From positions 1-64,000 of the forward strand of contig NZ_AUAU01000007.1 in NCBI RefSeq assembly GCF_000428885.1: a DNA stretch of 64,000 nucleotides, read 5' to 3'. Made by a program: the position numbers and the translations under genes. The notes beneath the pieces were generated by a model. The model saw only the letters and a program-made list of their open reading frames with translations, was not told where the DNA came from and made no database searches. Below are positions 37,337 to 44,293 of this stretch, one piece after another (position 1 is the first letter of the stretch; each line of letters opens with the position of its first letter). The DNA is from Geothrix fermentans DSM 14018 (GTDB lineage: Bacteria > Acidobacteriota > Holophagae > Holophagales > Holophagaceae).

Positions 37337-37368
37337 AAGAAAGGCGCGGGACTTCCCGCGCCTTTCTT
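37337..37368. terminator. Bidirectional terminator between ridA and the PstS-like gene
   Basis: AAGAAAGGCGCGGG (37337-37350) pairs with CCCGCGCCTTTCTT (37355-37368) around ACTT. The convergent genes share it. Confidence 0.88.
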
Positions 37369-37383
37369 CTGGTCGGCTTTCTC

Positions 37384-38361
37384 TCAGTTGGCGCGCAGGC
37401 GCTTCCGGTAGAGCTGGGCGATCTCGGCGGGCAGGGGGTAGAGGGAGGCCTGGGTCACGGCGGTCTGCCCCTGGCGGGAGAGGACGTAGTTCAGGAATTC
37501 GGAGAGGGCGGGCGGGAGCGGCTTGCCCGGGGCGCGGTTCACGTAGAAGTAGTAGGTCCGTGACAGGGGGTACTTGCCCGACACCACGTTCTCCTGCGTG
37601 GGCGCCACGGCCTCCTTGGCCTGCAGGGGCGTCACGGCGAGGGTCTTGTTCCGGGACAGCCAGTTGGAGAGGGTGGCGATGCCCAGGCCGTTGGCGTCCA
37701 TCATCACGGCCTCCGCGATGCTGGGCCAGTCCACCTGGTCCCGCACCGTGGGCTTGTACTGGCCCTTGAGCAGCACCAGCTCGTTGATGGCGGCGCGGGA
37801 GGCCGTGCCCTCGGCGCGCATGTAGAGGTGGATGGGGCGCTTGCTGTAGTCCCCGCGGACCCCCAGGTCACCCCAGGCCTCCACGGCGGAATCGGACTTG
37901 TAGCCGGCCTTGCGGGACACGGAATAGGCCGCGTCCAGCTGGTCCATGCCGATCTCCTTGATGGGGTTCCCGGCGTTCACGAAGACGATGAAGGCGTCGT
38001 AGCAGGCCACCAGCTTGGTGGGCGCGTAGCCGAACTTCTTCTCGAAGGCCTGGTGCTCGGCGAGGCTCAGCTCCCGGGCCATGTGGATCATGGGCGCCCC
38101 CTCCATCAGGGCCTTCACGGCGGTGGTGGACAGGCCGTTGGTGACCTTGAACTGGGCCTGGGGTTGGAGGGCCCTGAAGCCGGCCCTCCACTCCTCCATG
38201 ACGTCCGTCAGGGAGTCGGCGCCGATGCTTTCGATCATCGTGTTGACGCCCACCACCGGCGCGTAGGAAGGCAGGCCGGGATCCAGCTTGGAGGCGTGCT
38301 GGATGACCCCTTGGCTGAGCAGGAGGGTGCTGGCCGCGAGGGCGAAGAAGAGCGAACGCAT
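37384..38361 (-). CDS. Periplasmic substrate-binding protein, PstS-like (phosphate or related anion)
   Basis: 325 residues with signal peptide MRSLFFALAASTLLLSQG. The fold resembles PBP_like_2/PstS: GADSLTDVMEEWRAGFRALQP, NGLSTTAVKALMEGAPMIHMARELS, and AEGTASRAAINELVLLKG. The usual phosphate-binding TGSG motif is not obvious (GLST takes its place), so specificity is uncertain. No pst permease or ATPase is adjacent. The gene stands alone after a candidate promoter, in line with the accessory PstS-like proteins seen outside pst operons. Confidence 0.75.
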   Translation of the reverse strand: MRSLFFALAASTLLLSQGVIQHASKLDPGLPSYAPVVGVNTMIESIGADSLTDVMEEWRAGFRALQPQAQFKVTNGLSTTAVKALMEGAPMIHMARELSLAEHQAFEKKFGYAPTKLVACYDAFIVFVNAGNPIKEIGMDQLDAAYSVSRKAGYKSDSAVEAWGDLGVRGDYSKRPIHLYMRAEGTASRAAINELVLLKGQYKPTVRDQVDWPSIAEAVMMDANGLGIATLSNWLSRNKTLAVTPLQAKEAVAPTQENVVSGKYPLSRTYYFYVNRAPGKPLPPALSEFLNYVLSRQGQTAVTQASLYPLPAEIAQLYRKRLRAN

Positions 38362-38476
38362 GGAAACTCCTGGGGAACAGGACAGACAGCCACCTGGGCA
38401 AGATCAGCCCCCGGACGGGATTCGGGCGGAGCAGGCCCCCAAAGTTTAGTATGTTTACTGAAATTTCTAAGTAATT

Positions 38477-38505
38477 TTACTAGGCATTTTGATTGTCATC
38501 GTCAA
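38477..38505 (-). promoter_or_regulatory. Candidate promoter for the PstS-like gene
   Basis: On the minus strand TTGACG (38500-38505) is followed after 17 bp by TAGTAA (38477-38482), close to the -35/-10 pattern. The segment 38440-38515 is the most AT-rich spacer in this half of the window. Confidence 0.4.
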
Positions 38506-38521
38506 AATACCATTCCCGGCC

Positions 38522-39238
38522 TCAGGGCAGGCCCAGCCGCGCCCGCAGCGCCGGGGCCGCGCCGCGGCTGACCTCCAGCTCGGCCCCTCCAGCCAGGCGC
38601 ACGAGGAGCCGCCCGGAGTCCCCGGCCCTCACGCCGGACACGGCCTCAGGCCGGATGAGCAGGTGGCGGTGGCCGCGCACCACCCGGTTCCCCAGAGCCG
38701 CCTCGGCCTCCGCCAGGGTCTTCCAGGTGGTCCGCAGGCGCTCCCCGGCGAAGGCCCACACGGCGCCGTCCTCGAAGAGGAAGTGCGTGGTCCTCGCCAG
38801 GTCCACCAGCACCAGGCCCTCGCCCGCCCGCACGGGGAAGCGGAAGGGCCCCGCGGGCCGGCCGGTTCCGCCCCCCGGCAGGGCCCGCAGCCGCTGGAGG
38901 GTGGCCGCCAGCCGCTCGGCGGTCACAGGCTTGAGCAGGTAGTCCGTGGCGGCCTGCTCGAAGGCCCGCACGGCATGCTCCGCATAGGCCGTCACGAAGA
39001 CCACGGGGACGGGCCGTGGCAGGTCGGCCGTCACGTCCAGCCCCGTGAGGCCGGGCATCTGGATGTCCAGGAACAGGGCGTCCACCGGTTCGCCACGGGA
39101 CAGCCAATCCAGCACGGCGGGCCCGTCCTCCAGCTCGGCGACGACCTCGCAGCCGGCCTCGCGGAGCAGCCGCGACAGGCGCCGCAGGTTGAACGGCTCG
39201 TCCTCGGCCACCAGGACGCGCAGGGTGGATCCGTTCAT
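38522..39238 (-). CDS. LytTR-family response regulator
   Basis: 238 residues. A REC domain has Asp58 in DALFLDIQMPGLTG and Lys in DYLLKPV. A LytTR DNA-binding domain follows from about 135 (FPVRAGEGLVLVDLARTTHFLFEDG, then RGHRHLLIRPEAVSG). Such regulators bind imperfect direct repeats and control envelope or secretion genes. It overlaps the LytS-like kinase gene by 4 nt, so the two form one sensor-regulator unit. The Spy-like gene is 15 bp upstream of the kinase start. Confidence 0.93.
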   Translation of the reverse strand: MNGSTLRVLVAEDEPFNLRRLSRLLREAGCEVVAELEDGPAVLDWLSRGEPVDALFLDIQMPGLTGLDVTADLPRPVPVVFVTAYAEHAVRAFEQAATDYLLKPVTAERLAATLQRLRALPGGGTGRPAGPFRFPVRAGEGLVLVDLARTTHFLFEDGAVWAFAGERLRTTWKTLAEAEAALGNRVVRGHRHLLIRPEAVSGVRAGDSGRLLVRLAGGAELEVSRGAAPALRARLGLP

Positions 39239-40374
39239 GCCTCCACCTCCAGCACCAATTCGGCCACGGTCCAGTCCCCCTCGCGGCGGAGCCGCAGGGC
39301 CTCTGCCGGAGCCCCCAGGAGGCCCAGGCGCTCCCGCAGGTTCCGCAGGCCCATGCCCGGGCCCTCCCCGGGGCCCTCCTCCGGCGGCGCCGGCCCGGTG
39401 TTGGCCACGCGCACATGGAGCCGGCCCGCCTCCCGGGCCACCCGCACGTCGAGGCTGCCGCCCCCCACCGCCACGGAGACGCCGTGCTTCAGCGCATTCT
39501 CCACCAGGGGCTGGATCATCAGGGGGGGCACCTCCAGGCCATCCAGGGCCTCGGGCCAGTCCCAGCGCTCACGGAGGCGCCGGCCCAGGCGGAGGCGCTC
39601 CAGGGCCAAGTGGCCCTCCACCAGGCGGCGCTCGTCGCCCAGGGGGGCCCGCAGGCGCGAACCATGGACCAGCAGGGCCCGCAGCAGCTCCGACAGGTTC
39701 ACCAGGGCGGCCTCCGCCGCCGCCGGGTCCTCCCGCACCAGCTCCGTGAGGCCGCTGATGGCGTTGAAGAGCACGTGGGGGTTCATCTGCCCCTGGAGGA
39801 CCCGGGCCTGGGCCTCGTCCGCCGCCCGGCGGGCCGCCGCCACCTGGAGCTCCGCCCGCTCCCGGTCCGCCAGGACCCAGCCCAGCAGGAGGCCGAAGCA
39901 GAGGTGGGCCACGCCGAACACCCAGTAGCGCGGATGTATGGGAATGAGCCTCGGCTCCTCCCGCCGCGGTCCCATGCCCCGGCGCGGCCCCGGATGCTCC
40001 GCCGGACGCTCCATGGCGCCGGGGCCCGGGCCGGGTCCGGGCCCCCGGCCGAAGGGGGGCGGCCCCCCCGCCGGCCCCAGGAGCAGGAGGATGGCGAAGG
40101 TCAGCGTCGCCATCCAGGGGAGGGCCTGGATCGCCCCGCGCAGGGGGCCGGCCATGGGGCGCCCGTCCCCGGTCCACTGCCAGGGCAGGGGCGCCAGGAC
40201 GAGGAAGAGGGCCACCCACAGCGAGGGGGTGAGGGCCTCCGCAACCCCCGGCCAGCGGAGGCCCATCAGGGCCCGGGCGCCGTTCCAGGCCAGGCCGAAC
40301 AGCAGGGCGGCGCCCCAGGTGCGGGGGCGCCGCGTCCGCTGCCAGGTAGCCTGGAGGACCGCTGAAGCGCGCAT
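39235..40374 (-). CDS. LytS-type sensor histidine kinase with Gly/Pro-rich loop
   Basis: 379 residues. Four membrane helices lie within the first 170 residues. Between the third and fourth is a Gly/Pro/Arg-rich loop at about 101-142 (GRGPGPGPGPGAMERPAEHP). The cytoplasmic kinase follows with His200 in QMNPHVLFNAISGLTEL (His_kinase family), then HATPase with NALKHGVSV and GMGLRNLRERL. The catalytic part pairs with the downstream LytTR regulator (4-nt overlap). The unusual loop resembles the Gly/Arg-rich end of the neighbouring Spy-like protein. Confidence 0.9.
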   Translation of the reverse strand: MRASAVLQATWQRTRRPRTWGAALLFGLAWNGARALMGLRWPGVAEALTPSLWVALFLVLAPLPWQWTGDGRPMAGPLRGAIQALPWMATLTFAILLLLGPAGGPPPFGRGPGPGPGPGAMERPAEHPGPRRGMGPRREEPRLIPIHPRYWVFGVAHLCFGLLLGWVLADRERAELQVAAARRAADEAQARVLQGQMNPHVLFNAISGLTELVREDPAAAEAALVNLSELLRALLVHGSRLRAPLGDERRLVEGHLALERLRLGRRLRERWDWPEALDGLEVPPLMIQPLVENALKHGVSVAVGGGSLDVRVAREAGRLHVRVANTGPAPPEEGPGEGPGMGLRNLRERLGLLGAPAEALRLRREGDWTVAELVLEVEA

Positions 40375-40389
40375 GCCCTCAGGATCGCA

Positions 40390-40902
40390 TCAGAAGGCCG
40401 GAGCCGGCGGCTCGCCGGGGTTCATGCCCCCGCCGGGCCCGCGACCGCGGCCGCCGCGGGGGCCCATGCCCATGCCCCCGATGCCGGACCCCCGCTTCTC
40501 GAACTGGGCCTTCTGCTCGGGGGTGAGGATGGGCAGGATCTCCTGCCGGGCCGCCCGGTGCTCGAGCATCAGGTCGAACTGGGCCGCCGAGGCCTTCTCG
40601 TGCAGGGACTGGAGCGTCTTGGGGTCCGTGGCCAGGTTGGCCATGGCCTCGCGGAAGGCCTTGTGGGCTGCGGCCGCAGTCTCGCCCTTGGTCTTGAAGG
40701 CGGCCTGATGGCGCTCATGGATGGCCTTCACCTGGGCCTGCTGGGCCTCGGTGAGGTTCAGGCCCATGAGGGCCCGCCCGTCGCCGCGTCCGTGGCGGGG
40801 GCCCTGGCCGAAGCCCGGGCCGGGGTCCTGGGCGGAGAGGGAGGCGCCCAGGGCCAGCAGGGCGCCGGCGAGGGCGGCGAATCGGAGGGTGGAGGTGGTC
40901 AT
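40390..40902 (-). CDS. Spy/CpxP-like periplasmic protein (LTXXQ type)
   Basis: 170 residues. The start ATG 40902 has AGGAGA upstream and begins a signal peptide (FAALAGALLALGASLSAQ). The mature part is helical with LNLTEAQQAQVKAIHE and ILTPEQKAQFEKR, two LTXXQ-like motifs. The C-terminus is a Gly/Met/Arg-Pro tail (GMGMGPRGGRGRGPGGG). Spy-like proteins act as ATP-independent periplasmic chaperones, and CpxP-like ones tune sensor kinases. The gene lies 15 bp upstream of the LytS-type kinase on the same strand. Confidence 0.75.
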   Translation of the reverse strand: MTTSTLRFAALAGALLALGASLSAQDPGPGFGQGPRHGRGDGRALMGLNLTEAQQAQVKAIHERHQAAFKTKGETAAAAHKAFREAMANLATDPKTLQSLHEKASAAQFDLMLEHRAARQEILPILTPEQKAQFEKRGSGIGGMGMGPRGGRGRGPGGGMNPGEPPAPAF

Positions 40903-40981
40903 GGAATCTCCTGGGACGGGGACGGAACATCCGTCCACCCCAAGAGATGCCCCCGGCACCGGTTTGGTGGAGCCCCGCCCG

Positions 40982-41023
40982 TCGAATGGCAGAAAGAGGG
41001 GATCGAATCGCAGAAAGCGGGGG
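40982..41023. repeat. Two tandem 21-bp repeats
   Basis: TCGAATGGCAGAAAGAGGGG and TCGAATCGCAGAAAGCGGGG start at 40982 and 41003, 21 bp apart, with a few mismatches. They sit in the spacer between the Spy-like gene start and the end of the next minus-strand gene. A regulator site is possible. Confidence 0.45.
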
Positions 41024-41034
41024 TCGGACGGCGC

Positions 41035-41508
41035 CTACTCCTCCTCGGTCTCCCCGATGTCTTCCTCGATGGCTTCCCAGCGCCGGTGGGCCTGGAAGGC
41101 CGGATCCTGGAGCCGGGCCAGGAAGTCTGCCATCCGGGGGCCCCAGGCCGAGCTTCCCGCGCAGCCGCCGGGCGCGTGGGGCAGCAGCTCCGCCGGGGCC
41201 TCTTCGAGGCAGAGCTGGGTGAGGATGAGGCTCTGCCGGTAGCTCTCGCCCACGGGGGTGAGGTTGGCTGCCAGGGTCTCCAGGGCCTCAGCCACGGGCG
41301 CGTCTTCGGGGAGGGCCTCCACCTCCGTCTCCAGGAGGGCCACGGTCTTCAGCCGCGCCGCCAGCAGCTTGAGGTGCAGGCGCTCCAGGTCCCGCCGGGC
41401 GGCCCCCCGGGCCAGGGCATGGGCCGCGTCCTCCAGGTGGGGGTGGAGCTTGCGGAACAGCAGGGAGAGGGCGGTTTCCGCCGCAGACAGGGGGACGGCT
41501 TCGGTCAT
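41035..41508 (-). CDS. Hypothetical helical protein
   Basis: 157 residues, not recognised. It is predicted mostly alpha-helical (ALSLLFRKLHPHLEDAAHALARGAARRDLERLHLKLLAARLKTVALLETEVEAL), with an acidic end DIGETEEE. Two Cys occur, at QLCLEEA and GGCAGSS. There is no signal peptide or membrane segment. It is divergent from the Hpt gene. Codon use resembles the neighbours, which supports it as a real gene. Confidence 0.6.
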   Translation of the reverse strand: MTEAVPLSAAETALSLLFRKLHPHLEDAAHALARGAARRDLERLHLKLLAARLKTVALLETEVEALPEDAPVAEALETLAANLTPVGESYRQSLILTQLCLEEAPAELLPHAPGGCAGSSAWGPRMADFLARLQDPAFQAHRRWEAIEEDIGETEEE

Positions 41509-41588
41509 GCTCCCAGCCTACTACCGGCCCCCTTGAACCGATTGGACGGACGGGCCTCCCTGGTTCAGCATGGGAGGCGGGAGACCCC

Positions 41589-41963
41589 GTGACCGCTTCG
41601 GACCTGCTCGATCTGACGACCCTCCAGAACCTGGTGGAGCTGGACGACGGCAGCCACGGACTGGTGCAGGAGATGATCGGCATCTTCAGGGAGGACACCC
41701 AGGGGCGCATCGAGGACATCCTCGCGGCCGCGGCCGGCCGGGATGCCGAAGCCTTCTCCCGGGCCTCCCACGCCCTCAAGGGGGGCGCCGGTGCCCTGGG
41801 CGCCAAGAGCCTGCGCACCCTGGCGGCGGAGCTGGAGGCCCTGGGCCGGGACGGTTCCGTGGAGGCCGGCCCGGACCTGCGGAGCCGGCTGGAGTCCCTC
41901 TTCCGGGAGAGCCTCGCGGCCCTGGAGGCCTACGTGGCTGAAGGCCAGTCCCGCCGATCCTGA
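41589..41963 (+). CDS. Stand-alone Hpt (histidine phosphotransfer) domain protein
   Basis: 124 residues, starting at GTG 41589. An Hpt domain fills the protein, with phospho-accepting His61 in SRASHALKGGAGALGAKSL. It would shuttle phosphate between hybrid kinases and response regulators. The window holds hybrid kinases at 18.6-22 kb without any Hpt of their own; pairing with them is a guess. The gene is convergent with the lytic transglycosylase, and a 312-bp palindromic element separates them. Confidence 0.85.
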   Translation: MTASDLLDLTTLQNLVELDDGSHGLVQEMIGIFREDTQGRIEDILAAAAGRDAEAFSRASHALKGGAGALGAKSLRTLAAELEALGRDGSVEAGPDLRSRLESLFRESLAALEAYVAEGQSRRS

Positions 41964-41967
41964 GCCT

Positions 41968-42279
41968 AGAGGTCGTATCAAAACCCCGACGGGGCCGCGA
42001 TGAAGCCAGGCGGGATGCACCGCAGATATCTTTACGTCTCGCGTATCGCCAAAGGCGATACCGAGAGGGAAGCGCCCGCAGGGCGATGCGGGACATCGTC
42101 CAAGGGCGGTGACGCCGCGGGGCGCCCGCCTGGTTTCATCCCTCCGGGCGAGGGCACCGGGCGTCGCGATGCCGCGTCAAGCTCGTCGCGCGTAGTGCCC
42201 GCTACGCATCTCCTCGCTTTCCTCGCCTCGCTCGCCCGGTTCCCTCGCGCGGCCACGTGGGGGTTTTGATACGACCTCT
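41968..42279. mobile_element. 312-bp nested palindromic element with 20-bp perfect terminal inverted repeats
   Basis: AGAGGTCGTATCAAAACCCC at 41968-41987 is the exact reverse complement of 42260-42279. Inside are a second pair (GATGAAGCCAGGCGGG 41999-42014 with 42125-42140, one mismatch), a hairpin GTATCGCC-AAA-GGCGATAC (42043-42061), CCGGGCGAG-type arms, and GCGTAG/CTACGC. It has no credible gene. It fills the gap between two convergent genes, and the transglycosylase stop begins on its last base. It resembles a MITE or a structured RNA. Confidence 0.7.
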
Positions 42280-43127
42280 TAGGGCTCTCCGAAGGACTTC
42301 ACGCCGGTGGCGCCCTTGGGTGGCGGCTGATCGCTGATCTGGACCCGGCCGTCGCCGTCGGTCCACTGGTAGATGCGCGTGGCGGCCCGCTGCTGGGCTG
42401 TGGGCTCGGGCACGGTCTTCTCCTCGTCCACCTTGAACCCGCCCCGCCCCTTCTTCAGCAGGGCCATGCTGCCCGCCAGCCTGGGATCCGGCTGGACGGC
42501 CCGGCGCTGGTAGAGGTCGAGCACCTTGGGCACGTAGGCCCGCGTCTCCCGGTAGGGCGGGACGCCCTTGTAGCGGTTCACGGCGCCTTCCCCGGCGTTG
42601 TAGGCCGCCACCACCTTGTGCAGGTCGCCCTCGTAGTAGCCGTGGAGCCACTTGAGGTACTTCACACCCCCGCTGATGTTCTGGCGGGGATCGAAGGGAT
42701 CCAGCACGCCGAAGCGCTCGGCCGTCGAGGGCATGAGCTGCATGAGGCCCAGGGCCCCGGCCTTGGAGCGGGCCTTGTAGTTGAAGGCGCTTTCCGCCTG
42801 GATGATGGCCCGGGCCAGGTGGATGTCCACGCCCTCAGCCTGGGCGATCTCATCCACCAGCGCGATGAGTTCGGGGCTCTTCAGGGCCCGGGCCATCTCC
42901 GCGGGCGTGACCGCGAGGCGCACCTTCCCCACGCCCACGTGCTTGAGAATGAGCCCCTGCCCCTTCATGTAGCTGGGCGGCAGGTTGTTGATCACCAGCC
43001 GGCCCTGCTTGTCGTAGTAGGTGTAGAGGTAGGTGATGCCGGGTTTCCCAGCGGCCCGCGAAGCCTTCGGCACCCCGGCGGCGAGGGCCAGGCTGGCGCA
43101 GGAGAGGATCAGGGCGGAACGCAGCAT
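42279..43127 (-). CDS. Lytic transglycosylase flanked by two DUF4124-like motifs
   Basis: 282 residues. A signal peptide (MLRSALILSCASLALAAG) is followed by a DUF4124-like segment YLYTYYDKQGRLVINNLPP. The SLT domain holds catalytic Glu112 in IIQAESAFNYKARSKAGALGLMQLMP and the AAYNAGEGAVNRY motif. A second DUF4124-like segment, YQWTDGDGRVQISDQPP, ends the protein. It cleaves murein to 1,6-anhydro products in the periplasm. Start ATG 43127 is favoured by GGAG just upstream and the signal peptide. The stop codon overlaps the end of the palindromic element. Confidence 0.9.
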   Translation of the reverse strand: MLRSALILSCASLALAAGVPKASRAAGKPGITYLYTYYDKQGRLVINNLPPSYMKGQGLILKHVGVGKVRLAVTPAEMARALKSPELIALVDEIAQAEGVDIHLARAIIQAESAFNYKARSKAGALGLMQLMPSTAERFGVLDPFDPRQNISGGVKYLKWLHGYYEGDLHKVVAAYNAGEGAVNRYKGVPPYRETRAYVPKVLDLYQRRAVQPDPRLAGSMALLKKGRGGFKVDEEKTVPEPTAQQRAATRIYQWTDGDGRVQISDQPPPKGATGVKSFGEP

Positions 43128-43181
43128 CTGGCTCCATGATACGGCCTTGCGATCGAGCGAAAAAAGAACGAATAATAACTC

Positions 43182-44250
43182 ATGGAACCCCCCATGCCCA
43201 GATCCGAACTGCTGCTCTACGAGGCCGACGACGGCCAGACCCGGGTGCAGGTTCGGCTGGAGGACGAGACGGTCTGGCTGTCGCAGCGGCAGATGGCCGA
43301 GCTGTTCCAGAAATCCATTCCAACCATCAACGAGCACATTCAAAACATTTACGAGGAGGGAGAGCTTCAGCCTGAAGCAACCCTTCGGAATTTCCGAATG
43401 GTTCAGATCGAGGGCACCCGTGAAGTGGGGCGAGACATCGCGTTCTACAACCTCGACGTGATCATTTCCGTGGGCTACCGCGTGTGCTCCCACCGCGGCA
43501 CGCAGTTCCGCATCTGGGCCACTCAACGGCTGAGGGAATACATCGTCAAGGGTTTCGTCCTGGATGACGAGCGGTTGAAGCATCCCCCCGCGGAAGGTTC
43601 GGGCCTGCCGGACCGCTTCAACAAACTGCTGGAGCGCATCCGCGACATCCGGGCCAGCGAGCGGCGCATGTATCTCCGCGTGAGGGAGATCTTTGCCATG
43701 GCCTCGGATTATGCCCCTTCGCAAGCCGAGACGGCGGCGTTCTTCAGCGTCATCCAGAACAAGCTGCACTTCGCCGCCACAGGCAAGACCGCCGCAGAAC
43801 TGATCCTCGAACGGGCCGACAGCGCACGACCTCACATGGGCCTCACCCACTGGATCTCCGGGCGTGCAGAAGGCCGATGTGACGGTCGCCAAGAACCATC
43901 TGTCCGAGGCCGAGATCGGTGAACTGAATCGCATCGTGGCCATGTGGCTGGATTTTGCCGAGGACCAGGCGCGGCGCCGGAAGGAAACCTTCCTGAAGGA
44001 CTGGACCGAACGCCTCGATGCTTTCCTAGCCTTCAACGACCGCGAAGTTCTATCCAGTCCTGGGCATGCATCGAGAGAGCAGGCCGACCTCCATGCGAAA
44101 CGGGAATATGAGCGATTCGCTGCGGAGCGGCGGACTCGTCTGGAAGCGGAAGGAGAAGCCTTCAACCTGAGGACGCTCGAAGCCGCCGCCATGGTGCGGC
44201 TCCAGACGAAGGAATCCCCCACGCCCGCGAAGCGCCGGAAAGCGAAGTAG
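43182..44250 (+). pseudogene. rhuM: rhuM family gene, frameshifted
   Basis: RhuM family proteins (about 340 residues, unknown role, often island-borne) are recognisable across two frames. The first covers 43182 to about 43860 with VWLSQRQMAELFQKSIPTINEHI, AFYNLDVIISVGYRVCS and GTQFRIWATQRLREYI. The second, from about 43864, has VQKADVTVAKNHLSEAEIGELNRIVAMWLDFAEDQARRR. The break lies in TGGATCTCCGGGCGTGCAG; removal of one base restores W-S-P-G-V-Q-K-A-D. No stop lies between the two halves apart from the frame change. It may be a true pseudogene or a sequencing error. Lower codon bias than the neighbours suggests transfer. Confidence 0.8.
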
Positions 44251-44293
44251 GCGGCCGCGTGGCATAGCCTCTTTGCAGGGGCCGGACGGCCGG

